This document shows, in pieces, positions 40,661 to 48,315 of a DNA stretch of 64,000 nt. The DNA comes from Methylomonas sp. EFPC3 (GTDB lineage: Bacteria; Pseudomonadota; Gammaproteobacteria; Methylococcales; Methylomonadaceae), in the NCBI RefSeq assembly GCF_029643245.1, contig NZ_CP116398.1, positions 4,088,372-4,152,371 on the forward strand, read 5' to 3'. Every line of letters starts with the position of its first letter. Within the stretch, counting starts at the first letter, position 1. Both the position numbers and the translations under genes were made by a program. The notes beneath the pieces were generated by a model. It did not search any database. It had not been told where the DNA came from and was given only the letters and a program-made list of their open reading frames with translations.

Positions 40661-41962
40661 ATGACAAAAGAACCCAAACATTGCTCGTTTTGCGGTATTG
40701 AAGCGTCGGCCTCCGTGCCGATGATTGCCGGCACCGAAGGCTACATCTGCGAGGCCTGCGTGATGCTGGCCAGCCAGGTGGTGTCGAGTTGGGGCAAGAA
40801 GAAGGAACTGGCCGACATGCAGGGGCCGTTGCCGAAGCCGGCGGAAATGAAAGCCATGCTGGACCAGTATGTGATCGGCCAGGATTTGGCCAAGGAAATT
40901 CTGTCAGTCGCGGTTTACAACCATTACAAACGCCTGAAGCACGTCGGCAATAAAACCGGCGGCTTGGGTGAGGCCGACCAAAGCGTCGAAATCGGCAAAT
41001 CCAACATTCTGATGATAGGCCCGTCCGGCACCGGCAAAACCTTGCTGGCCTCGACGCTGGCCAAGATCGTCGGCGTGCCGTTCGCAGTGGCCGACGCCAC
41101 GACCTTGACCCAGGCCGGCTATGTCGGCGACGACGTCGAAAACATCCTGGTGCGGCTACTGGACGTGGCCGACGGCCAGATCAGCAGGGCCGAGTGGGGC
41201 ATCGTCTACATCGACGAAGTGGACAAAATCGCCCGCAGCCCGGAACAGGCCTTCGGTACCCGCGACGTGTCCGGCGAAGGCGTGCAGCAAGCCTTGCTGC
41301 GCCTGGTCGAAGGCTCGCAGGTCAAAGTGCCGACCAAGGGCCGGCGCAAAGACCACAGCGGTAGCGATTCGGTGATGGTCGATACCAGCAATATTTTGTT
41401 CATTGCCGGCGGCGCCTTTCCGGGCTTGGAAAAACATGTCGAAAAACGCCTGCAGCCGCCGAAAACCGCGATCGGGTTCCATGCGGAAGTCAACAACCCG
41501 GACGACAAACCCACTCTGGAAGCGATGCTGAACGCGACTCAACCAGACGATTTGAAACGCTTCGGCCTGATCCCTGAGTTTATCGGTCGTTTCCCGGTAC
41601 TGGCGCCGCTCGAACCATTGGACGTCGACGCACTGATTCAAGTGCTGACCGAACCCAAAAACGCTCTAGTCAAACAGTATCAGCAGTTGTTCGCCTTCGA
41701 CGAAGTCGAGTTGGAGTTTACCCAGGACGCCCTGGTGGAAATCGCCGAAAAAGCCATCGCCCGCAACACCGGCGCCCGCGGCCTGCGCGGCATCATGGAA
41801 CAAGTGCTGCGGAAAACCATGTTCGATTTGCCGTCCCGCACCAACGTTCAGCGCTGCATCGTCAATGCCGAAGTGATTCGCGGCGAGGGCGAGATCCAAA
41901 CGGTGGAGCGGGATGGCGTTACTGATGCCGCGGATTTGAAGCGGTTGTCGGGTGGGGAGTGA
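40661..41962 (+). CDS. clpX: Nif-linked ClpX ATPase (second ClpX)
   Basis: The 433-residue product is a ClpX unfoldase. It has an N-terminal Cys4 zinc finger (HCSFCG and CEAC), Walker A GPSGTGKT, Walker B IVYIDEVDKIA and sensor motifs near 'RFGLIPEFIGRFPV'. The IGF loop that docks ClpP would be near residue 265; the visible sequence 'AIGFHAE' contains an IGF tripeptide. In Azotobacter a nif-linked clpX2 sits in the same place and controls stability of maturation factors. No clpP is adjacent. It ends the tight part of the operon; the next 417 bases are repeats. Confidence 0.93.
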   Translation: MTKEPKHCSFCGIEASASVPMIAGTEGYICEACVMLASQVVSSWGKKKELADMQGPLPKPAEMKAMLDQYVIGQDLAKEILSVAVYNHYKRLKHVGNKTGGLGEADQSVEIGKSNILMIGPSGTGKTLLASTLAKIVGVPFAVADATTLTQAGYVGDDVENILVRLLDVADGQISRAEWGIVYIDEVDKIARSPEQAFGTRDVSGEGVQQALLRLVEGSQVKVPTKGRRKDHSGSDSVMVDTSNILFIAGGAFPGLEKHVEKRLQPPKTAIGFHAEVNNPDDKPTLEAMLNATQPDDLKRFGLIPEFIGRFPVLAPLEPLDVDALIQVLTEPKNALVKQYQQLFAFDEVELEFTQDALVEIAEKAIARNTGARGLRGIMEQVLRKTMFDLPSRTNVQRCIVNAEVIRGEGEIQTVERDGVTDAADLKRLSGGE

Positions 41963-42379
41963 GTTTTGAAATGTGCTGCTTGGGTTAGCCGACAGGCGTA
42001 ACCCAACGGTGCTGTGTCGCTGTCGCGACGGATGGTTTGTAAGTCGGTTCGCGGACCGACAGCCGCGATACTTTCTTTTGCTCCGCCAAAAGAAAGTATC
42101 CAAAGAAAGGCGGCCCGGATGCCGCTTATTCCCTGCGCTCCGAAGCTTTTGAACGGGGTTGCCTAAAGGGGCTTCCCAGCCCCTGCAGGCAACGCGCCGC
42201 ATCCCTGCGGCGCCCCTGGCGGGCTGATCCGTCCAAAAGCTTCGGTGCTCGGCGCGGCATACGGGAGGGGAGTCTGCGTGGTAATGCGTTTGTAGGATGG
42301 GCTGAACAGCGTGAAGCCCATTGATCGCGTTCGTTAAGATTCAGGGATTGCCAAAATTTAGTTAATAGAGAAAACCACT
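41963..42379. repeat. Composite of three intergenic repeat elements
   Basis: The gap holds three palindromic elements of types common in gammaproteobacterial genomes. First, TTGGGTTA...TAACCCAA at 41980-42006 with an inner GCC-GACA-GGC. Second, a long element with a perfect 13-bp arm ATACTTTCTTTTG/CAAAAGAAAGTAT (42068-42099) and a distant inverted pair CCGAAGCTTTTG (42140-42151) / CAAAAGCTTCGG (42234-42245). Third, ATGGGCT...AGCCCAT at 42297-42321. No gene is seen. They may act as transcript ends after clpX. Confidence 0.7.
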
Positions 42380-42997
42380 ATGAGCGTCAAAGAAAAAATC
42401 CTAAAACAGCTCGCCGAGAACCCGGTGATTATTTATATGAAAGGCGTGCCGAGCGCGCCGGAGTGCGGGTTTTCCGCCAAGGCGGTGGGGATTCTGAACG
42501 AAACCAAGATTCCTTACGCCTACGTCAACGTCCTGCAATCGCCGTTCATCCGCGAAAAATTGCCGTCGATTTCGCGCTGGCCGACTTTTCCGCAATTGTT
42601 CGTCAAAGGCGAATTGGTGGGCGGGGCCGATATCGTCGAGGCGATGCATAAGGACGGCAGCCTGTTGCCGTTGCTGCAAATCGCCGTTCAACCTGCCGCC
42701 GGAGCAGAACCGAGCCAAACCATCACCCATTCCGAAGTGGAAGCGCTGATTTTGGCCGAGTATCCGGGAGCAACCATCGGTATCGAAGGCGTCGGCTGCG
42801 ATTTGAGTATCAGCGTGGTCAGCGAGGCTTTCGCCGGCCAAACCATGATCAAACAACACCAGGGGGTGATGGCGACACTGAGCGAGCCGCTGGCGAACGG
42901 CCGGCTGCATGCCGTGACCTTGAAAACCCATACCCCGGCCGAATGGGCCGCACAACAACCGGCTGCCAACCCCGGTTTGTTGCAGATTCAGCTTTAA
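42380..42997 (+). CDS. Monothiol glutaredoxin-BolA fusion protein
   Basis: The 205-residue product has a Grx4-type monothiol glutaredoxin domain (about 1-105). The CGFS active site is in PECGFSAKA, with 'WPTFPQLFVKGELVGG' as the glutathione/TP motif. A linker and a BolA-like domain follow (about 115-190, 'EVEALILAEYPGATIGIEG' and 'LHAVTLKTHTPAEW'). Grx4 and BolA normally form a [2Fe-2S]-bridged complex as separate proteins; here both are covalently joined. That suits an Fe-S transfer or iron-sensing role next to nitrogenase genes. A repeat-rich gap separates it from clpX, and flavodoxin follows 26 bases later. Confidence 0.88.
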   Translation: MSVKEKILKQLAENPVIIYMKGVPSAPECGFSAKAVGILNETKIPYAYVNVLQSPFIREKLPSISRWPTFPQLFVKGELVGGADIVEAMHKDGSLLPLLQIAVQPAAGAEPSQTITHSEVEALILAEYPGATIGIEGVGCDLSISVVSEAFAGQTMIKQHQGVMATLSEPLANGRLHAVTLKTHTPAEWAAQQPAANPGLLQIQL

Positions 42998-43023
42998 TTT
43001 TTGGATAACATGGAGTAAGCACT

Positions 43024-43554
43024 ATGGCAAAAGTAGGCATTTTCTTTGGCACCGATACCGGTAACACCCGCAAATTCGCAAAGGCGATCGCCACTAAATT
43101 GGGCGATGTCGCGGACAAACCGGTCAACATCAATAAAGCCAGCGTCGACGATCTATTGGCCTACGACGTGTTGATCGTCGGCTCGCCGACTTATGGCGAG
43201 GGAGAATTGCCGGGCTTGAGCGCCGGCCACGATAACGAGAGTTGGGAAGAGTTCCTGCCAACCCTGGGTGGTGCAGACTTCTCCGGTAAAACCGTCGCCC
43301 TGTATGGGCTAGGCGACCAGGAAGGTTATCCCGGCCATTTCGTCGACGCGCTGGGCTTTTTGTACGACGCCTTCGCCGATGCCGGCGCCACCATCGTCGG
43401 CATGACCAGCCCGGAAGGTTACAACTTCAAAAAATCCAAGGCACTATTGGGTGATCAGTTTGTTGGTTTGGCTTTGGACGAAGACAACCAAAAGGAACTC
43501 AGCGAAGGTCGCTTGAATGCCTGGCTGGAATCGATCGCGTCGGCTTGGGCCTAG
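43024..43554 (+). CDS. nifF: Flavodoxin (NifF-type)
   Basis: The 176-residue product is a long-chain flavodoxin. The FMN phosphate loop is 'FGTDTGNTRKFA' at the N-terminus. The aromatic isoalloxazine loop is near 'SPTYGEGELPG', and 'YGLGDQEGYPGHFVDALGFLYD' follows. NifF carries electrons to the Fe protein NifH. Its position after clpX and the Grx-BolA gene matches Azotobacter, where nifF ends the cluster. A housekeeping FldA role cannot be excluded by sequence alone. A GGAGTAAGC ribosome binding site precedes it. Confidence 0.92.
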   Translation: MAKVGIFFGTDTGNTRKFAKAIATKLGDVADKPVNINKASVDDLLAYDVLIVGSPTYGEGELPGLSAGHDNESWEEFLPTLGGADFSGKTVALYGLGDQEGYPGHFVDALGFLYDAFADAGATIVGMTSPEGYNFKKSKALLGDQFVGLALDEDNQKELSEGRLNAWLESIASAWA

Positions 43555-43566
43555 TTTGAGCTTGCC

Positions 43567-44010
43567 ATGATCGAAGAAGCGGCCGTCGTCACCCGCATCG
43601 GCACAGACGGCCGAACCTGGATCAAAAGCCTGCAAAGCAGTGCCTGCAGCGGCTGTATGCAACAGCCGTCCTGCGGCACTGCGACGTTGGCGAAAGTCTT
43701 GCCTAAACGCGAATTTGCGGTCGATTCCGATATCGCGCTGCAAGCAGGAGACCGGGTCGTGGTTGCGATCGACGACGGCCATTTGTTGTTGACGTCTCTG
43801 GTTTTGTATTTGGCGCCGCTACTGTTCATGCTAAGCGGGGTTGGGTTGGCCCAGGCTTGGCTGCCTTCGCCGGACAACACCGAATATCTTCCCGAAATTG
43901 CCTTAATCAGCCTGCTAAGTGGTTTTGCGCTAATCCACCGTTGCCAGAATCTGTTATTGCTGCACCTGTGTTTCAAACCGCAAATCGTGAAAAAGCTGCC
44001 CGCCGCATGA
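43567..44010 (+). CDS. rseC: RseC-like membrane protein
   Basis: The 147-residue product matches the RseC/RnfX-like SoxR-reducing family. The N-terminal part has the cysteine set in 'SSACSGCMQQPSCG' (about residues 24-37). Two membrane helices follow at about 76-98 and 105-125. RseC proteins sit in the inner membrane with Rnf or sigma-E partners and handle redox. The gene starts 12 bases after nifF, so it may be co-transcribed. Its link to electron supply for nitrogenase is inference. Confidence 0.85.
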   Translation: MIEEAAVVTRIGTDGRTWIKSLQSSACSGCMQQPSCGTATLAKVLPKREFAVDSDIALQAGDRVVVAIDDGHLLLTSLVLYLAPLLFMLSGVGLAQAWLPSPDNTEYLPEIALISLLSGFALIHRCQNLLLLHLCFKPQIVKKLPAA

Positions 44011-44019
44011 CGGCGCGGT

Positions 44020-44035
44020 TGTCGGATCGGCCACA
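44020..44035 (+). promoter_or_regulatory. NifA-type upstream activator site for the gene at 44264
   Basis: TGT-CGGATCGGCC-ACA is an exact TGT-N10-ACA, flanked by T and A. It lies 115 bases before the -24 element. Confidence 0.65.
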
Positions 44036-44149
44036 ATCTCCAGGTTTTGGTGTCGGCTTGTCGTAAATCTGCATTGAAATATTCCGCTAATCATTCCAGT
44101 CTCGCCGGCAAATCCGCATTAGACCTTGTGTTTCGTAAGGTTATGTCCA

Positions 44150-44165
44150 TGGCATTGATATTGCA
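44150..44165 (+). promoter_or_regulatory. Sigma-54 promoter of the gene at 44264
   Basis: TGGCATTGATATTGCA has GG (44151-44152) and GC (44163-44164) ten bases apart and near-consensus halves. Transcription would begin near 44176, leaving an 88-base leader. Confidence 0.7.
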
Positions 44166-44263
44166 AATAAATCATCGAAAACCACTGGGCTTTCAAAAGG
44201 GCGACAGGCGAGTGCCAGCGCCTGCCGCCATTGTGTTTATGGCGATATCTTCGAGGTGATGAG

Positions 44264-44575
44264 ATGAGCGAAGTTGTTCTGGTTGGTTTGATCATGGTGA
44301 TCGTCGCGGCATGCGCCTTTGCACCGTTGGGTTGTTTTTTGTCGGCTTACGCCAAAGCGAAGCAGACTGACGCCGACAAGCCGTTTGCCGATAGCGGCAA
44401 GACTGGGCCGGTGGTGCCGGAGGATTCGATTCTGAGAAGGCATTTTCTCGCGCAATTGCAAAGCGAGATCGAAGCGGCTTTGTTTCCGCGGCCGACCGAT
44501 TCGATGCTGCAACGCCACTACGATAGTCTGGTAGCGGCCAAGGTCGAGAGTCGGCTGCAGGCTTTGATCAAGTAA
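44264..44575 (+). CDS. Predicted nif-regulated small membrane protein with an internal repeat
   Basis: The 103-residue product has one N-terminal membrane helix (VVLVGLIMVIVAACAFAPLG, about 4-23) and a soluble C-terminal tail with two copies of one motif. Copy one begins PEDSILRRHF (about residue 51) and copy two PTDSMLQRHY (about 77), each followed by a helix ending in a Leu. The shared pattern is P-x-D-S-x-L-x-R-H-[FY]. I do not recognise the family. The ATG at 44264 follows GAGGTGATGAG. A sigma-54 promoter and NifA site lie upstream, and modB-modC lie 155 bases downstream. A link with molybdenum or electron supply for nitrogenase is inference. Confidence 0.75.
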   Translation: MSEVVLVGLIMVIVAACAFAPLGCFLSAYAKAKQTDADKPFADSGKTGPVVPEDSILRRHFLAQLQSEIEAALFPRPTDSMLQRHYDSLVAAKVESRLQALIK

Positions 44576-44730
44576 CATACTGCAATCCGGCGCCGCTGCC
44601 GGGAGATTGGCCAGCGATCCCGACATCGGCGCCGTTGTCGCCTTGCGCGACACCTGCCTTAACTATTTTCTGGCGTTGTTGCCTGTGATTTGGCGAGAAT
44701 AAGCCCCATCCTGACTCGATTCTTTTACCA

Positions 44731-45417
44731 ATGCCCGATTCTTCCGATTACGCCGCGCTGTGGCTGACTTTTAAGGTCGCCGGGCTTGCCACCTTACTGC
44801 TGTTGTTGGTCGGTACGCCATTGGCCTGGTGGCTGGCCCGTAGCCCTTCGCGGTGGAAGGGTGTCGTCAACAGTATCGTTGCCTTGCCTTTAGTGTTGCC
44901 GCCCACCGTGCTGGGGTTTTACCTATTGATATTGATGGGACCGGCCGGCGTCGTCGGCAAATTCACCCAGTGGCTTGGATTCGGCACGTTGCCATTCAGC
45001 TTCGGCGGCTTGGTCACGGCATCGGTGTTGTATTCGCTGCCGTTTGTGGTGCAGCCCTTGCAGAATACCTTTGTCGCCATCGGCAACGGTCCGTTGGAAG
45101 CCGCTGCGACCGCCGGCGCCGGACCGCTGGACCGGTTTTTCTCGGTGGCGTTGCCGCTGGCCAAATCGGGATTCCTGACCGCCGGCATACTCGGCTTCAC
45201 CCATACTGTCGGCGAATTCGGCGTGGTGCTGATGGTCGGCGGCAATATTCCGGATAAAACCCGAGTGGCGTCGGTACAGATCTACAATCATGTCGAGGCG
45301 CTGGAGTACGGCCAAGCCCATTGGCTGGCCGGCGGTTTGTTGATCTTTTCGTTTCTGGTGTTGTTGGTTTTGTACAGTACTAAACATACCCAGCCTTTGA
45401 GTCAGTCCGCCAAATGA
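44731..45417 (+). CDS. modB: Molybdate ABC transporter permease ModB
   Basis: The 228-residue product has five or six membrane helices and the ABC permease EAA loop ('LEAAATAGAGPLDRFFSVALPLAKSG', about 130-155), matching ModB. It forms the channel for molybdate. It overlaps modC by four bases (ATGA). No modA binding-protein gene lies in the window. Molybdate is needed for FeMo-co, so the position next to nif genes makes sense. A housekeeping role is equally possible. Confidence 0.9.
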   Translation: MPDSSDYAALWLTFKVAGLATLLLLLVGTPLAWWLARSPSRWKGVVNSIVALPLVLPPTVLGFYLLILMGPAGVVGKFTQWLGFGTLPFSFGGLVTASVLYSLPFVVQPLQNTFVAIGNGPLEAAATAGAGPLDRFFSVALPLAKSGFLTAGILGFTHTVGEFGVVLMVGGNIPDKTRVASVQIYNHVEALEYGQAHWLAGGLLIFSFLVLLVLYSTKHTQPLSQSAK

Positions 45418-46496
45418 ACGCGTCCGAATTGATCGCTCGTTTCCAACTCAACTACGGCGGATTCGCGTTGGATGTGGATTTGAACTTGCCGGCGGCCGGC
45501 GTGACAGTGTTCTACGGCCATTCCGGGTCGGGCAAAACCACGTTGCTGCGCTGTATCGCCGGTTTGGAGCAGGCGCCGCAGGGTTATCTGCGTGTCGGCG
45601 ATACCTTGTGGCAGGACAGCGAGCGCGGCCTGTTTCTGCCGACCCACCGGCGCAACCTGGGTTATGTGTTCCAGGATGCCAATTTGTTTCCGCATCTGAG
45701 CGTGCGCGGCAATCTGGATTATGCGGTCCGGCGCATGCGTTGCCGGGAAGGCAAAATTTCGCTGGAGCAGGCCATCGAATTATTGGCGATTGCGCCGTTG
45801 CTGGCGCGCATGCCGGGGCGCCTGTCCGGCGGCGAGCGGCAGCGGGTGGCGATCGCCCGCGCCTTGGCAGCCAGTCCGGATATCCTGTTGATGGACGAAC
45901 CACTGGCGGCATTGGACGAAGAACGCAAGCAGGAGTTTTTGCCCTATCTGACCGGCCTCCAGCAAAACCTGCGGATTCCGATTCTGTACGTCACCCATTC
46001 CCGGCACGAGGTCAATCGGCTGGCCGACCACTTGCTGGTGATGGCGGCCGGTAAAGCCGTGGCCTGCGGACCGCTGGCCGAGACGTTGACCCGGCTGGAC
46101 GGGCCGCTGGCGGCGGACCGGATGGCGGCCAGCGTCTGGCAGGGCCGGCTAGTGAGCCACGAAGCCGACTACCATCTCAGTCATGCCGAATTTGCCGGCG
46201 GCAATCTCAGTCTGCCCTACCTGGATGCCGCGCCGGGCAGCCCGGTACGGATCAGAATTTATGCGCGCGACGTCAGCATCGCGCTGCAACCGCCACAGGC
46301 TTCCAGCATCTTGAACATATTGCCGGCCGAAGTACGCGCGGTCGCCGATCTGGGCCAGGGCCAAAGCGTCGTGCAATTGGCAGCCGGCGGCGAAATTCTG
46401 CTGTCCCACATCACCCAAAAATCGGCGGCGTTGTTGAACCTGCGACCGGGGATGCCGGTGTTTGCCCAGATCAAAGGCACCTCGATCGTCGGTTGA
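45414..46496 (+). CDS. modC: Molybdate ABC transporter ATPase ModC
   Basis: The 360-residue product has Walker A 'GHSGSGKTTLLR' (about 36-47), the signature 'LSGGERQRVAIARAL' and Walker B 'ILLMDEPLAALD'. The C-terminal region (about 290-355) is a MOP/TOBE domain that binds molybdate for regulation ('LNILPAEVRAVADLGQGQSVVQL'). The length matches ModC. The gene follows modB in the same transcript. Confidence 0.93.
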   Translation: MNASELIARFQLNYGGFALDVDLNLPAAGVTVFYGHSGSGKTTLLRCIAGLEQAPQGYLRVGDTLWQDSERGLFLPTHRRNLGYVFQDANLFPHLSVRGNLDYAVRRMRCREGKISLEQAIELLAIAPLLARMPGRLSGGERQRVAIARALAASPDILLMDEPLAALDEERKQEFLPYLTGLQQNLRIPILYVTHSRHEVNRLADHLLVMAAGKAVACGPLAETLTRLDGPLAADRMAASVWQGRLVSHEADYHLSHAEFAGGNLSLPYLDAAPGSPVRIRIYARDVSIALQPPQASSILNILPAEVRAVADLGQGQSVVQLAAGGEILLSHITQKSAALLNLRPGMPVFAQIKGTSIVG

Positions 46497-46597
46497 CTCC
46501 GGATTGCGGCCGTTTTCCGCGTAGCGGGCGCTGTGTTGGCGGCAGAAATCGGCTACTCTTTGCCGGAATTTTCGACGACGGCGGTCACGAGGTAGCG

Positions 46598-47716
46598 ATG
46601 GAAGAGGATAAAACCGTACTGATGAATGCGAAGCCGGGGGGCGCGCAGGCCGATTCGGACCGGACTTTGCTGGTCGGCACCAGCAGGCTGGCCGTCAGTG
46701 TGTTGGATGCTTCCGGCCGCGCCGTCGCCGATTTTGCCTTTGCCAAGAATTTTCGCGTCGGCCGTTCCGCCGACAACGAGGTGGTGATCCAGGACCCGTC
46801 GGTCAGCCGGCACCATTGCGAAATCAAATTCAGCGGCGGCGCCTGGTGGCTGTGCGATATGAACAGCAGCCACGGCGTCTATCTGGAGGGGCTGCGGGTT
46901 TCGGGCAAGCTCAAATTGGCTTTGCCGGCGACGGTCTGTTTCGGCCCGGCGGCGTTCGTTTTGAAACTGAGCGACCCCGCCGCCCAGCAAAAGCCGATAT
47001 TGCCGCAACCCGGCGCCGCAGCAATCGCCCAAGTCGAGCCGCAACCGCAGCAGCATAGCCAATCCCGCCCGCAATTAACGCCCGAGCAAATCAAAAACCG
47101 GCTATTGTCTGAGCAGGAGTCGGAAGACATGGGCGACTACACCCGGATGGTGCGCGGTTTCATCCGCGAGGACCGCACCGTCCGCACCAAAAGTTACAAG
47201 AAATGGATCTGGTCGCTGGCCGGATTGTTGGTGCTGGTGGCCGGTTTGGCGGTGTATCAGCGGTTTGCGCTGGACAACGCCCGGACGCTGGCGATCAACA
47301 TGTTCTACGACATCAAGACGCTGGAAGTCAGCCTGTCGCAAGCCGACATTCGGCTGGAGCAAAGCGCCGAGACCTTGGCGCAAACCCTGGCCGCGGTCAA
47401 CGACGAAAAGATGCGGGTGTCGCAGGAACGGATCAAGGAAGAGCAATTGCGGATCCAACAGGAAAAGAAACGTCTGGCCGAAGAGCGCGAGCGCTTGAAG
47501 GCGATGAAAGTCAAATATCAGGCCTATCTGCAACAAATCGATTTTCTGCGGCTGAGTTTTCCGAGCGACGAGGAATACGAGCGGGAACTGGTGACGCGGG
47601 TGGCGCGCGGTTTCGGCGAAAGCGAGCTGGAGGTACCGGAAGAGTTCGTGGCCAAAGTCAAGCAGTACATCGACAACTGGAAAAAACAGTTCCCGTCTGC
47701 AATTGGCGATTCGTAA
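46598..47716 (+). CDS. FHA-domain membrane protein, probably frameshifted at its 3' end
   Basis: The 372-residue product has an FHA domain (about 38-115, 'FRVGRSADNEVVIQDPSVSRHHCEI' and 'NSSHGVYL'), a Pro/Gln linker, a membrane helix (about 205-225, 'WIWSLAGLLVLVAGLAVY') and a periplasmic coiled coil. FHA domains bind phosphothreonine. In the A6 run at 47681-47686 the frame changes: removing one A would continue without a break into the transglycosylase frame (..WKNSSRLQLAIRNLEANQ), giving one FHA-TM-coil-SLT protein of about 560 residues. As written the frame ends 36 bases later in FPSAIGDS. I chose the ATG at 46598 (GAGGTAGCG upstream). Confidence 0.8.
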   Translation: MEEDKTVLMNAKPGGAQADSDRTLLVGTSRLAVSVLDASGRAVADFAFAKNFRVGRSADNEVVIQDPSVSRHHCEIKFSGGAWWLCDMNSSHGVYLEGLRVSGKLKLALPATVCFGPAAFVLKLSDPAAQQKPILPQPGAAAIAQVEPQPQQHSQSRPQLTPEQIKNRLLSEQESEDMGDYTRMVRGFIREDRTVRTKSYKKWIWSLAGLLVLVAGLAVYQRFALDNARTLAINMFYDIKTLEVSLSQADIRLEQSAETLAQTLAAVNDEKMRVSQERIKEEQLRIQQEKKRLAEERERLKAMKVKYQAYLQQIDFLRLSFPSDEEYERELVTRVARGFGESELEVPEEFVAKVKQYIDNWKKQFPSAIGDS

Positions 47717-48275
47717 CCTGGAAGCCAACCAATATGCGCCTATCGTGCTGAGCGAGCTGGAAAAGGAAGGCTTGCCGGCTTACTTTTTGTATTTGCCGCT
47801 ACAGGAAAGCAATTACGACAGCAAAGCCGTCGGTCCGGAAACCCGCTTCGGCATCGCCAAGGGCGCCTGGCAGTTTCTGGCGAGCACCGGCCAGGATTAC
47901 GGCTTGGCGCCGGGGCCGTTGGCCAATACCCGCGATTACGACGAGCAGGACGCCCGTTTCGATTTCAACCAGGCAACCCGCGCCGGTGCCAAGTACTTGA
48001 AGCACATCTACGGCACCCAGGCCCAGGCTTCCGGCTTGTTGGTGATGGCCAGTTATAACTACGGCCACAACAAAGTGCGCAGCATGGTGGAAAACATGCC
48101 GGACAATCCGCGCGACAAGAACTTCTGGAAATTCATCCAGCAATACGAGATTCCGGCCGAGACTTACGATTATGTGTTTTACATCGTCTCCGCGGCCGTG
48201 ATCGGCGAAGACCCGAAACATTTCGGCTTCGATTTCAAACCGCCGTTGCTGGCGGCGATGCCGGCGCCAGGCTAG
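47703..48275 (+). CDS. SLT-type lytic transglycosylase domain, likely the C-terminal half of the FHA protein
   Basis: About 190 residues are open from a TTG at 47703, but no ribosome binding site precedes it and the frame is already open further upstream. The domain has the SLT signature: catalytic Glu in PLQESNYDSKAVG, 'KGAWQFLASTGQDYGL' and 'ASYNYGHNKV'. SLT enzymes cleave murein glycan with formation of anhydro-muramic acid. There is no signal peptide of its own, so export depends on being fused to the upstream membrane protein. The two reading frames overlap by 14 bases. Confidence 0.75.
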   Translation: MAIRNLEANQYAPIVLSELEKEGLPAYFLYLPLQESNYDSKAVGPETRFGIAKGAWQFLASTGQDYGLAPGPLANTRDYDEQDARFDFNQATRAGAKYLKHIYGTQAQASGLLVMASYNYGHNKVRSMVENMPDNPRDKNFWKFIQQYEIPAETYDYVFYIVSAAVIGEDPKHFGFDFKPPLLAAMPAPG

Positions 48276-48276
48276 C

Positions 48277-48299
48277 GGCGGCGCTCGATCCGCGCCGCC
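48277..48299. terminator. Strong GC hairpin between convergent genes
   Basis: GGCGGCGC-7-GCGCCGCC is a perfect 8-bp stem just after the transglycosylase stop. No T-tract; it could serve both directions. Confidence 0.4.
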
Positions 48300-48315
48300 A
48301 GCGCCGAATCGGCGA

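Noticed and set aside
47681..47687. A6 run read as a classical -1 ribosomal frameshift site
   Set aside because: The downstream frame is +1 relative to the FHA frame, and the run is not in X-XXY-YYZ phase. Slippage or a single-base insertion fits better.
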